NCBI GenBank assembly: GCA_046346965.1 | Contig: JAXMHB010000016.1 | Coordinates: 34,919 to 98,918, forward strand | Reading direction: 5' to 3' | Origin: JAXMHB01 sp046346965 | Lineage (GTDB): Bacteria > Pseudomonadota > Gammaproteobacteria > Xanthomonadales > SZUA-5 | Length of the DNA: 64,000 nt | Part shown: positions 54,396 through 63,326 of the stretch, one piece after another | How the letters are laid out: each line of letters starts with the position of its first letter | Numbering within the stretch: the first letter of the stretch is position 1 | The notes under the pieces: model-generated | Seen by the model: only the letters and a program-made list of their open reading frames with translations | The model's database searches: none | Told to the model about the DNA's origin: nothing | Program-made: the position numbers and the translations under genes

Positions 54396-55443
54396 CAGCC
54401 CGCACCTCCACCTTCGCCCCATCACTCAAAAATCCGGCACCCTTGACCGCGACTTGCCGGTCGGGGCGCAGGCCTGCGGTGATTTCGGCGTAGTCGGCGG
54501 TGCGCACGCCGATGGTCACGGGGGTGGCTTTGACCTGATCGCCTTCGACGACGTAGACCACCTGGCCGGCGGGGCGCAGGACGACGGCTTCCACCGGCAC
54601 CGTCAGGGCCTCGGGGCGGGCCTCGATGACGACGTCGCCGACCACGCTGCTGCCCGGCTTCCAGCCGCCCGGGTTGGCGAGTCCGACGATGGCTTCGATG
54701 GCGCGGTTGTCGCGTCCGACGATCGGGCGCAGTTCGTCGATGCGTCCGCTGGCCGTCTGCTGCGGCTGATCCGGCAGCGACAGGCGCACCTGCTGGCCGA
54801 TCTGGATGCGGCCGAGAAAGGTTTCGGGGAAGGGCAGCACCGCGCGCAGCGATTCGGCGCCGGCGAGTTCGACCACCGGATCGCCGATGCGCACCAGATC
54901 GCCGACGGCGACGCGGCGTTGCTGCACGACGCCGGCGATCGGCGAGACGATCTCGGTCATGCGCTGCGCCCAGCGCGCCTGCTCGACGCCGGCCCGGGCT
55001 TCGTTGACCTGGGCGGCGGCGGCTTCGGCGGCGGCACGGGCATCATCGAGCGCACCTTGCGAAACCGCGCCGGATTTCTTCAGGTCCGCCAGCCGCGCCA
55101 GCGTCTTGTCGGCATTGTCCTGCTGCACCTGAGCACGATTGAGGGCGGCTTCGGCCGACTTCAGGCCGAGTTGCTGTACCTCGTCGTCCAGGCGCGCCAA
55201 CACCTGTCCGGCCTTGACGTCGCTACCAGCGTCAACCATCCATTCGACCACGCGGCCGGTGACCTCGGCTTTTACCAGCGGCAGTTCCGGCGAGGTGATC
55301 AGGCCGACACTGCGCTCGGTGGTTTCCACCACTTGTACCGATGGCAGCTGCACAGTGATCGGTGTGCCGCGCGCGGCCGGCGGCGGCATCGGTTTGCTGC
55401 AAGCTGCCAACGCGAGCAGCAGCAGACTCCAGTGCGGCCTCAT
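54376..55443 (-). CDS. RND efflux periplasmic adaptor (membrane fusion protein)
   Basis: A 355-residue lipoprotein adaptor that couples the inner-membrane pump to an outer-membrane channel. A lipobox LALAAC gives lipid-modified C15. The lipoyl/barrel-sandwich half is KAEVTGRVVEWMVDAGSDVK, followed by a long alpha-hairpin (about 80-150). The second half TEIVSPIAGVVQQRRVAVGD and a beta-barrel with PVPVEAVV-type strands complete it. The start overlaps the tetR stop (ATGA). The final codons lie in the 28-bp repeat arm, which means the natural C-terminus has been replaced or extended by repeat sequence. Confidence 0.95.
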   Translation of the reverse strand: MRPHWSLLLLALAACSKPMPPPAARGTPITVQLPSVQVVETTERSVGLITSPELPLVKAEVTGRVVEWMVDAGSDVKAGQVLARLDDEVQQLGLKSAEAALNRAQVQQDNADKTLARLADLKKSGAVSQGALDDARAAAEAAAAQVNEARAGVEQARWAQRMTEIVSPIAGVVQQRRVAVGDLVRIGDPVVELAGAESLRAVLPFPETFLGRIQIGQQVRLSLPDQPQQTASGRIDELRPIVGRDNRAIEAIVGLANPGGWKPGSSVVGDVVIEARPEALTVPVEAVVLRPAGQVVYVVEGDQVKATPVTIGVRTADYAEITAGLRPDRQVAVKGAGFLSDGAKVEVRAGVKSEK

Positions 55444-56084
55444 GACGTTCCCTCGGGCAAGCGCGCACTAGGCGCCAGCGCGCCGTGCAGGATCAGGTCG
55501 GAAATTTTGCTGGCAAAACTCTGCTGGTCAGTCGCGAAACGCAGACTCGGGATGGCTTGCAGCGTCGGCGCAGCGAGGAAGGCGAAGATGTCGACCGCGA
55601 CCAGGGTCAGCGCGACGACCGCTGGATCCAAGTCCTCCCGCAACTGGCCGGCTTCTTGTCCGGCCGCAATGAGCTGCACCAGCTGCTGGTGGCCCTCGCT
55701 GAACACCTCGAAGCTCAGGTCCGGATGACGTTCGCCATCCGCTGCGAGCAGCTCGCGCAGCAACAGCCGCGTTTGCAGCGGGCGCTCGCGCAGGCGCGTG
55801 GAGTGCCAGATCACAAAGCTGCGCATGCGCTCTGCATACTGAGGCTCGCTGCGCGCCAGCTGCGCCAGTTGTTCGGTGAAATCCGCCAGCGCGTGTTTCA
55901 GCACGGAAACGTACAGTGCTTCTTTGTTGGCGAAATGGTGGAAGATGTTCGCTTTGCTGACGTTGGCGGCTTGCGCCAACTCGGTCATCGACACGCCCTC
56001 AAATCCGCGCGCCGCGAACAAGCGCGTACCCGCGTCGAGGATGCGACTGATGGCAGATTTGTCGGGAGAGAGGACGGCGTTCAT
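55440..56084 (-). CDS. TetR/AcrR-family repressor of the efflux operon
   Basis: A 214-residue regulator. The N-terminal HTH reads GVSMTELAQAANVSKANIFH and FHHFANKEALYVSV (about 30-62), the canonical TetR form. The C-terminal helical part is the ligand-binding and dimerisation domain, including an ALTLVAVDIFAFLA segment typical of AcrR-like drug sensors. The stop overlaps the adaptor start (ATGA), so regulator, adaptor and pump share one mRNA. A palindrome just upstream of its ATG is the probable operator, hence autorepression relieved by pump substrates. Confidence 0.95.
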   Translation of the reverse strand: MNAVLSPDKSAISRILDAGTRLFAARGFEGVSMTELAQAANVSKANIFHHFANKEALYVSVLKHALADFTEQLAQLARSEPQYAERMRSFVIWHSTRLRERPLQTRLLLRELLAADGERHPDLSFEVFSEGHQQLVQLIAAGQEAGQLREDLDPAVVALTLVAVDIFAFLAAPTLQAIPSLRFATDQQSFASKISDLILHGALAPSARLPEGTS

Positions 56085-56089
56085 ACGCT

Positions 56090-56139
56090 GACCGATTGGT
56101 CGGTCGGCGGAAGATAGCGCAAGCTGCGGCGGTGTAACA
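56090..56139 (-). promoter_or_regulatory. Predicted promoter and TetR operator of the efflux operon
   Basis: GACCGA-CCAA-TCGGTC (56090-56105, minus strand) is a perfect 6-bp inverted repeat with a 4-base spacer ending 5 bases before the tetR ATG. A candidate -10 TATCTT (56111-56116) and weak -35 TGTTAC (56134-56139) are 17 bases apart. The operator would cover the transcription start. Confidence 0.6.
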
Positions 56140-56585
56140 GTGGCCTGTGCGTGTCGTGCGGCGTAGGCTTAACCCGTACAGTTCATGAAGTTGCGAGGAG
56201 TGTCTCAGCGTCGTTGTCCTGACGCGGAAATCCGCAGGTCCATCCCAGTGACAGAGTGCCCGCGACCATTTCCCCGCTGAAGCGAGCCTCGCTCGCTCTC
56301 TGCGCTCATCCGCGCGCCCTCATGTAGCAGGCTGTCAGCCGTTCCTCGCGAGTGCGCCAGAAGTCCCTTTGGCACGTGGCTTCGATGGCAGTCTGGAAAC
56401 GGTTCGGCTTTTTTCATGCCACCAGATGCTCCGCAGTGCGCCCGCGAGGATCGAACGCATCGACCTCGTTCGCCACAGCTTCGACGGTCAAAACTGGAGT
56501 GTGGCGATCGACCCGGTCAGCGCGTGATCCGCAAGCGCACGGAATTGCGCATGAGCAACGGAAACCCAAATCCGGATTCCGCGCC
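56140..56585. other. Gap without a convincing gene
   Basis: This stretch between tetR and the ASH-repeat gene shows no RNA gene or repeat. Frames in the direction of the next gene are open, but the signal peptide marks its real start at 56586. A 33-codon frame at 56426-56527 (MLRSAPARIERIDLVRHSFD at its start) has a stop and GC-rich third positions but lacks a ribosome site; it may be a remnant. Confidence 0.5.
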
Positions 56586-59500
56586 ATGCCCAATGCAACC
56601 CGTCGCTTTCACGCTGATCGACTGCGCCTGTCCTTCCTCCTGCTGTCCCTCGCAGGCGGCACGGCACACACGGCGACGAACTACGCGTTCGAGCAGCACG
56701 TTCACGCCATCGGCCAGGGCTCGCGCTTCGGCGACGCCCTTGCGCTCTCGGGCGGGACTCTGGTTGCGGTCGATTCCGACGCGAACGGCAACGACGCCTA
56801 CCTCTTCGTTCGTGGCAGCGGCACCTGGCTGCTGCAGCAGGCGATCGACCTGCCGGGATGGACACCGCAACCCACGATCACAGCCAATGCGCATGCCCGG
56901 GGCCGCGTCGCACTGTCTGGCGATACCCTCGCGGTGGGCTCGCCCGGAGACAACATCGGAGGCCTGGCTGACGTTGGTTCGGTGCGCATCTACCAGCGAA
57001 GCGGCGCCATCTGGAGCCTCCAGCAACGCATCGACCGGCCGCCGGCCCCCAGTGTCACCGGCAACTTCGGCGCGAGCGTGGCGATCGAGGGTGATCGCCT
57101 GGTGGTCGGCGCGCCGGGACGCACTGCCTACGGGCGTGGCGCCGTCTACCATTACGTCCGCACTGGAAGCAGCTGGTCCCTCGCGTCCTCCATCAGCCCA
57201 CCGGCGGAGTTGGGCCGGTCCTTCGGGCAGGCGGTGGCACTGGCCGGCGACCGGCTGGTCGTGGGCATTCCCGATGTGCGCCGCGCCATGGCCTATCGCC
57301 GGGTAGGCGCGGACTGGCAGAACGAGGCCATTTTCTCCCCCACCTCGACCGATCCCACCATCGCATTCGGCGGCGCAGTTGCAGTGACGGGCGACTACGC
57401 CTTCGTGAGTGCACCCACCGGCCAGGCGCCGGACGGGCGGGCGGTGCATGTCTACTACCGTTCGGGCGGCAACTGGGGCCTGACCCAGCGGCTGGGGCCG
57501 GTTGGCGCCAACCGCTTCGGCGCCGGCCTGGCGGTCCTGGGCACGCGTCTGGCGGTGGCGGACCCGGATCAACTGGACCCGGTCACCCAGCGCCGTGGCC
57601 GGGTGCACGTGTACGAACAGAACGGGCTGTTCTGGGTTGAGCAACAAACGCTGCGCTATCCAGAGTCACCGAGCAGTGCACTGGCCGATTTTGGAACTCG
57701 CCTGGCCATTGATGCACAAGAGTTGTTGGCCTTCAGTGCTTTGGCTGCCCCGGGGGCCGCTGGCGACGATGGACAGGTCGTGGCTTACCGCCAGGCAGCC
57801 GCCTCGCTGCAGTTGGGCAGCCCGCTCGCTTTCGGTGCGGTAGCAGTGGGCAGCACCAGTGCCGCGCGCGACCTCAGCGTCGGCAACAGTGGCAATAGCC
57901 CGTTGACCATCAACGCCATCCAGGCTGCTACTGCGCCTTTCGTCCGGGTCGGCGGAGGCAGTTGCGGCAACCTGCTGCCGATCGTGGTCCAGCCGGGTGC
58001 CTCGTGCACCCTGCGATATACCTTCTCGCCTGCCGGCGTCGGCGCCGCCGGACAGACGATCGCTTTCACCAGCAATGACCCAAGTGGCCCTAAGACTGCT
58101 TCCCTGAGCGGCAGTGGCGTCGTCGCCCAGCTGACGATCACACCGGGCGATCTGTTCGTGGGCTCGACCGTTGTCGGCGTGCCCACCAGCCCGGCCGTCC
58201 TGACGTTGAGCAACGCCAGCGCGGCTGCCCTGACCGTGCAATCCATCGGATCGCCGGCCGCGCCCTTCTCCAGCGTCGCCGGAGGCACCTGCCTCGCGCC
58301 TCCGTTTGCCCTGGCGCCGGGTCAATCCTGTACCCACAGATACGTCTACGCACCCACCACGAGCGGGTTCCACAGTACGCTGTTCACCATCAGCAGCACG
58401 GCATCGAACAGTCCGCACAGCGTGTCGCTGTCGGGCTTTGCCGATGGTCCGGGACTGGCCCTCAGCAATGGCACCTCCCTCGATTTCGGGTCAGTCGCGG
58501 TGGCGACGCCCTCTGCCACACTGACCCAGACGCTGACAAGTACGGGGGTGACCGACGCGCTGGTGCAATCCATCGATGTACCTGCCGGGCCGTTCGAGCG
58601 CGTCGGCGGCGATTGCCCCGCTCCACCTTTCGCCTTGCCGCCAGATGTGGCCTGCACCCTGGTCTACCGCTTCACCCCGGAGGCGCTGGGCCCGGCCGTG
58701 GCCATCATCGGGGTCTCGAGCAACACGACGCCCACGGTCGCCGCGTTCGAACTGACGGGCACCGGCGCCCTGCCGGCACTGGTGATCGGCAACCACCCGC
58801 TCGACCTGGGGGGTGTCCCGATCGGAGAACAGACGCCGGTGAAATCCGCGATCCTCGAGAACGTTGGCAACCTTGCGCTCACAATCCAGTCCATCGGTTC
58901 TGCCGGAGCACCTTTTGCGCTGGTTGGCGGCAGTTGCTCCGCGCCGCCCTTCGACTTGGCTCCGGGAGCTTCATGCACCCTCGATTATCGCTTTGCTCCC
59001 GCCGTGCTCGGTGATGCTTCCCAGCAACTGACCTTGATCAGCAATGCACCGGGCTCGCCACATTCGCTGACGCTGCTGGGCAAGGGCACTCTGAGTTCCT
59101 TGTCGTTGACCCCGTCCTTGCAGGACTTCGGCCCACTCGCGGTGGGCCAGAGCGCCAATGCCATGGTGACCTTGAGCAGTGCGGGCAACACTGCGCTGAC
59201 GATCCAGGCGCTCGGTGTGCCGGCCGCGCCCTTCGGGCTTGGTTCCGACAGCTGCCCGCCAGTGCCGTTCGTGCTCGATGCCGGGCAGTCATGCAGCCTG
59301 CAGGCAACTTTTGCACCCGCGGCCAAGGGACTCTTCGAAGACTCGATCACAGTGATGCATGCGGGCGACAACGGTCCCGCGGCCATCGTCCTGCGTGGCC
59401 GGGGCGCGCCTGCAGCACCCAGTTTGTCCCCGGCCATCGTCAACTTCGGAATTGCGGGCGTGGGCGAACCCGGCCTTCAGCAAACCGTGACCCTGAGCAA

Positions 59501-59759
59501 CGTCTCGCCGGTCAGCCTGGTGCTCGGCACACTGGTGCTCAGCGGCGGAATCGACTATTCGCTGCAATCGGACCAGTGCAGTGGGCAGACCCTTGCGGCG
59601 GGTGCGACGTGCCAGTTCGTCTTGCGTTTCGCGCCTGCGATGGCTGGGAACACGGCCGATCTGCTCTCGATTCCGAGCGACGCGGTGGGCTCACCCGCGG
59701 TGCTCATCATGCAGGGGATCGGCGTGGTTCCATCGATCTTCGCCAACGGCTTCGAGTAG
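56586..59759 (+). CDS. Secreted FG-GAP and ASH-repeat protein with ANGFE tail
   Basis: A 1,057-residue exported protein. It has a signal peptide (RLRLSFLLLSLAGGTAHTA). An N-terminal beta-propeller of about 380 residues contains FG-GAP-like repeats (QGSRFGDALALSGGTLVAVD; GNFGASVAIEGDRLVVGAPG). About six choice-of-anchor D/ASH immunoglobulin-like repeats of roughly 100 residues follow, each with a pattern like LDFGSVAVATPS, PPFALPP and CTLVYRFTP. Paired cysteines in each repeat would form disulphides. It ends IFANGFE, as does the protein at 26.4 kb. The start is chosen by the signal peptide; an upstream ATG gives 78 unlikely residues. It is probably a surface or matrix protein. Convergent with the kinase gene, 31 bases apart. 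Confidence 0.88.
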   Translation: MPNATRRFHADRLRLSFLLLSLAGGTAHTATNYAFEQHVHAIGQGSRFGDALALSGGTLVAVDSDANGNDAYLFVRGSGTWLLQQAIDLPGWTPQPTITANAHARGRVALSGDTLAVGSPGDNIGGLADVGSVRIYQRSGAIWSLQQRIDRPPAPSVTGNFGASVAIEGDRLVVGAPGRTAYGRGAVYHYVRTGSSWSLASSISPPAELGRSFGQAVALAGDRLVVGIPDVRRAMAYRRVGADWQNEAIFSPTSTDPTIAFGGAVAVTGDYAFVSAPTGQAPDGRAVHVYYRSGGNWGLTQRLGPVGANRFGAGLAVLGTRLAVADPDQLDPVTQRRGRVHVYEQNGLFWVEQQTLRYPESPSSALADFGTRLAIDAQELLAFSALAAPGAAGDDGQVVAYRQAAASLQLGSPLAFGAVAVGSTSAARDLSVGNSGNSPLTINAIQAATAPFVRVGGGSCGNLLPIVVQPGASCTLRYTFSPAGVGAAGQTIAFTSNDPSGPKTASLSGSGVVAQLTITPGDLFVGSTVVGVPTSPAVLTLSNASAAALTVQSIGSPAAPFSSVAGGTCLAPPFALAPGQSCTHRYVYAPTTSGFHSTLFTISSTASNSPHSVSLSGFADGPGLALSNGTSLDFGSVAVATPSATLTQTLTSTGVTDALVQSIDVPAGPFERVGGDCPAPPFALPPDVACTLVYRFTPEALGPAVAIIGVSSNTTPTVAAFELTGTGALPALVIGNHPLDLGGVPIGEQTPVKSAILENVGNLALTIQSIGSAGAPFALVGGSCSAPPFDLAPGASCTLDYRFAPAVLGDASQQLTLISNAPGSPHSLTLLGKGTLSSLSLTPSLQDFGPLAVGQSANAMVTLSSAGNTALTIQALGVPAAPFGLGSDSCPPVPFVLDAGQSCSLQATFAPAAKGLFEDSITVMHAGDNGPAAIVLRGRGAPAAPSLSPAIVNFGIAGVGEPGLQQTVTLSNVSPVSLVLGTLVLSGGIDYSLQSDQCSGQTLAAGATCQFVLRFAPAMAGNTADLLSIPSDAVGSPAVLIMQGIGVVPSIFANGFE

Positions 59760-59790
59760 GGGTCGTTGCTCCGGACTCCGGACCGGAGGC

Positions 59791-62568
59791 TCACCGCATC
59801 AGCGCCTGCGCGCGCAAGCGGACCAACGCCGGGTCGCCAGCGAACTCGCCCGGTTGTTCCGGGATCAATCCGGCCAACAGTGCCTCGGCCTGCGGGTGCG
59901 CGCCCACACCACGCCAGCAGGCCGCGAGGTATAGCGCGAGCAGGCGGCTGCCAGAGGGATCGGTCGCCTGCGCGTGTGCACCCGAAAGCGCCTCGCAGCG
60001 GGAGCGCACCGCAGATTCGGCGTGAAACAAGCGGATTCCCTCCAGGCGCGCGCGGGTCAGTCCGTTCAGCTGCATCCAGCCGCTCTGCGCGCGAATGCTG
60101 TCGGCCGCGCGCTGCGCGTCCACCAGCCTTCCCGCTGCCTCATCGATCATCGCCATCGCCCCACGCGCGCCCAAGGTGCGCGGATGCGCCTCGCCGTCCA
60201 GGCGAGTACGCAGTTCAATTGCAACTTGTGCATCCTGCCGGGCACCGCTGAGATCGCCGGTGCACAGCCGCGCCAGCGCGAGCAGTTGGTGCACTGATGC
60301 GACATCGGAGTGGTTGTCACCGTAGTGCTCGCGCATCAGCGGCAATGCAGCCTCGGCCAGGGCCAGCGCGCGATTGGGGTCGTATTGCCGCAGCGCTAAT
60401 CGCGCCAGCTGACGCAGGTCCGCCGCCACCGCAGGATGGCGCGGCCCGTAGATTCGACGCGAGAGCTCGAGCCGCGCGTCGATGGCCTCTCGTGCCGCCT
60501 CCCAGCGGCCCAGTTGCTCCAGCGCCAGGCCCTCACCCTGAAGCCATTGTTGCTGTGCAGCGTCGTCGAAGGCACCCAGGGACTGCAAGCGCGCGCGGGT
60601 GGCGGCGAGCCGCTCGATCGCTTCCTCGGCGCGGCCGGAGCCGGACAGGTACCCCGCACGCACGACTTCCATTCCGACCACGGTGGCCGGCGGCGACGCG
60701 CTAAGGCCAACCAGTTCGATGGCCCGCGTGATCGCGCGGTCCGCGCCGTCGATATCGCCGCCATTGCCCAGCAGGATTCCGCGCTGGTACCAGGCCGCAT
60801 AGAGATCTGCAGGGGGCAGGTCCGCGTCAGCTGCCGCGGCCAGCACGCGGTCGATACGCATCCTTGCTTCGTCGCCGAGGCCCAGACGCTCCTCGAGCGA
60901 CGCCAGGTGGATGTCCAGGCGCAGAGTAGCTTGACGGTCACCGAGCGACGCGAAGATGGCGCGTGCCTCGAGTGCCTGCTTGTGCGCGGCTTCATAGGCG
61001 CCGAGCGAAGCGCGCGAACGGGACAACTCTTCGATCAGAGTGGCGCGCACGCCGGGTTCTAGTTCGCTGCGCTCGGAGAGCATTTGTTCGCCCAGGTCGA
61101 GCAGCTCGGACGCGGTGGGCTGGCGTCCGCGATGCTGGGTCGGCCGCGCGCGGCGGAAGATCTCGCGCTGGAAAGCGAGCGCGGCGCTGGCGCGCTGGCT
61201 CTCCAACAGAGCGAGGTCACGCTCTCGTGCAACTTCGCCAGCCTGCCAGACGGCGGTGCCGATGCCGGCGACGAGCGACAACAGCAACAGGCACGCGAGC
61301 GCGACCGCCAATCGATGCCGCGCCGCGAAGCATCCCGCCCGATAGCGCCATGAGCCGCGTCGGGCATCCACCGGTCGCTGCGCGAGCCAGCAATTCAAGT
61401 CCGCGGCCAGCGCGTCAACCGAGAGGTAGCGGTCTTCGGGCCGCAACCGTAGTGCCTTGGCCATGATCGCGTCCAGGTCGCCGCGCAGCGCCCCGCGCAA
61501 ACCCGCGGCCGAGTTGCCACGCGCAGCGGCCACGCCATCCAGGCGTGCACGCTCCATACGACCGAGCGTGCCGCTCGCAAGCGGCGGTTCCTGCGTCAGG
61601 ATCCGGACCAGCACATCGCCATCGGCGGTCGCCCGACGCTCAGGCGGCAACGCGCCGACCAGGAGTTCGTGCAACAGCAGACCCAGCGCATAGACGTCCG
61701 TCTGCGTGCTCACGGGTTCCCGGCGCAGTTGCTCCGGCGCCGCATAGGCGGGCGTCATCGGCATGGCAGCCGTCACGCAGACCTGCTGCGCCAGAGCGCC
61801 CGAGAGCAACTTGGCGATCCCGAAGTCGAGCAGCTTGACTTGCCCATCGGTTGTCACCATGACGTTGGACGGCTTGAGGTCCCGGTGGACAACCGGCAAT
61901 CGGTGGGCGCTCGCCACCGCTGCGCAGACACCGAGGAACAGCTCGATCCGGCACCGCAAGGACAAGCGGCTGGCGTCGGCATGGGTGATCAAGTCCCGAC
62001 CGCGCACGAACTCCATGGCAAGCCAGGGCTGTCCGTCCGCGAGGGTGCCGCCGTCCAGCAACCTCGCGATGTTGGAATGATCGAGCCGCGCCAGGATCGC
62101 GCGCTCTCCTTCGAAACGTTCTGCTTCACCGAATCCGCGCATTAACTTGATGGCGGCTTCCTGTCGGAAGCCACCGTCGACCCGCTCCGCCTGCCAGACT
62201 TCGCCCATTCCGCCGCGTCCCACCCTATTGATGAGACGCCAGGCGCCGACACGCGCCCCGGCGGCGACGACGCCGGCGAGCGCATCCATGGAGGCTGATA
62301 TTGCCGCCGGCGTCCATTCCGGCGCCTCGGCCGGCGCGCCAACAGGGTCTTCCTCGCAGAGCTCAAACACCCGGGCGCGAACTGCCGGGTCCGCCTCCAC
62401 CCCGGCGAGCCACGCCATACGCTCGCCCGTGGGCTGGGACGCCGCCAGTTCCAACAGCTCCCGAATGCGCCGCCAGCGCTCGATATCCACCGCCGTCGAC
62501 GCATTGCAATCCGGGGACGGGCCTGAACTTGCCGCCACAGCCGGGTCGCGATTCAGTTGGACAGACAT
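59791..62568 (-). CDS. Membrane Ser/Thr kinase with TPR domain
   Basis: A 925-residue Hanks-type kinase. After about 100 N-terminal residues with WRRIRELLELA, common to ECF-linked kinases, come the glycine loop VGRGGMGEVW, lysine in AAIKLMRG and catalytic HRDLKPSN. DFGIAKL and TPAYAAPEQL follow. All catalytic residues are present. A membrane segment near 412-434 (LAVALACLLLLSLVAGIGTA) precedes C-terminal TPR repeats outside the cytoplasm. The start lies 16 bases inside the end of the sigma-factor gene. The pair is the usual ECF sigma/kinase arrangement, in which the kinase probably controls the sigma factor or its targets. Confidence 0.94.
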   Translation of the reverse strand: MSVQLNRDPAVAASSGPSPDCNASTAVDIERWRRIRELLELAASQPTGERMAWLAGVEADPAVRARVFELCEEDPVGAPAEAPEWTPAAISASMDALAGVVAAGARVGAWRLINRVGRGGMGEVWQAERVDGGFRQEAAIKLMRGFGEAERFEGERAILARLDHSNIARLLDGGTLADGQPWLAMEFVRGRDLITHADASRLSLRCRIELFLGVCAAVASAHRLPVVHRDLKPSNVMVTTDGQVKLLDFGIAKLLSGALAQQVCVTAAMPMTPAYAAPEQLRREPVSTQTDVYALGLLLHELLVGALPPERRATADGDVLVRILTQEPPLASGTLGRMERARLDGVAAARGNSAAGLRGALRGDLDAIMAKALRLRPEDRYLSVDALAADLNCWLAQRPVDARRGSWRYRAGCFAARHRLAVALACLLLLSLVAGIGTAVWQAGEVARERDLALLESQRASAALAFQREIFRRARPTQHRGRQPTASELLDLGEQMLSERSELEPGVRATLIEELSRSRASLGAYEAAHKQALEARAIFASLGDRQATLRLDIHLASLEERLGLGDEARMRIDRVLAAAADADLPPADLYAAWYQRGILLGNGGDIDGADRAITRAIELVGLSASPPATVVGMEVVRAGYLSGSGRAEEAIERLAATRARLQSLGAFDDAAQQQWLQGEGLALEQLGRWEAAREAIDARLELSRRIYGPRHPAVAADLRQLARLALRQYDPNRALALAEAALPLMREHYGDNHSDVASVHQLLALARLCTGDLSGARQDAQVAIELRTRLDGEAHPRTLGARGAMAMIDEAAGRLVDAQRAADSIRAQSGWMQLNGLTRARLEGIRLFHAESAVRSRCEALSGAHAQATDPSGSRLLALYLAACWRGVGAHPQAEALLAGLIPEQPGEFAGDPALVRLRAQALMR

Positions 62569-63116
62569 TCGGCGAGGAATTCGCGCACGAATCGGGCGTC
62601 GCGCTTCACCGTCGGCTCGGAGACACCCAGCATCGCTGCTATCTCGCCCACTTCCAGGCCGGCAAAGAAGCGCAGCTCGGCGACCTCCAGCGCGCGCGCA
62701 TCCACCTCGCCTAGCTGCGTCAGCGCTTCGTCGAGCCTGACCAGATTCTCGGCCTCGCTGTCTACGCGCAACACGCTTTCAGCCAACACCGTGAGGTCCA
62801 CCGGACGCTGGCCCGCCCCGCGCCGTTCTGCCAGGCGTGCGCGCGCGTGCTCGATCGCCACCTGCCGCATTGCCCGCGCGGCCGCTCCGAAAAAATGCCG
62901 TCGGTTCTCGAAACGAGCGCCGCCGTGCGTCGGAAACAGCTTGAAGTAAGCCTCATGAACCAATGGGCGGGTATCCAGGGTGCTGTCGGCGTCTCGGGAA
63001 CCAAGTTCCCGTCGGGCGATCTGGCGCAACTCGTCGTATACGCGCGCGAACAGCCGAGCCCGCTTAGCGGGATCGGCGCCCGCCTCGGCCAGCAGTTCAG
63101 TGAGATCCTCGCTCAT
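62553..63116 (-). CDS. ECF-type RNA polymerase sigma factor (TIGR02999-like)
   Basis: A 187-residue sigma factor. Region 2 includes YDELRQIARRELGSR and LVHEAYFKLF, and TLDTRPLVHEAYFKL is the marker of the TIGR02999 (Sig70-X6) group. Region 4 has AELRFFAGLEVGEIAAMLGV and SEPTVKRD. It lacks an anti-sigma gene; the overlapping kinase gene is its likely regulator, as known for ECF factors paired with Ser/Thr kinases. The start at 63116 (MSEDLTELL) is preferred to an upstream ATG giving 63 Arg-rich residues. Confidence 0.95.
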   Translation of the reverse strand: MSEDLTELLAEAGADPAKRARLFARVYDELRQIARRELGSRDADSTLDTRPLVHEAYFKLFPTHGGARFENRRHFFGAAARAMRQVAIEHARARLAERRGAGQRPVDLTVLAESVLRVDSEAENLVRLDEALTQLGEVDARALEVAELRFFAGLEVGEIAAMLGVSEPTVKRDARFVREFLAECLSN

Positions 63117-63326
63117 GGGCAGAGTATTGCACCGGGACGGCCGTGCAGCGGAGCGCCGCGCGACGCGCCTTACCGGCAACGTAGCGCCAGTCGCCCACCC
63201 CGCCGCAGGTCCGCCCTTCCCTTTGCTCCTACGACAGTGGGCGTATTGCAAGCTTGCCGCTATCGTTCGCGCGCCGCCGAACGCCAGATCGCGGCGACCT
63301 GTCATCTTGATCGCGGAGCCACGTGG

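Noticed and set aside
56352..56585. Upstream extension of the ASH-repeat protein (78 residues)
   Set aside because: The extension has no ribosome site and would bury the signal peptide.
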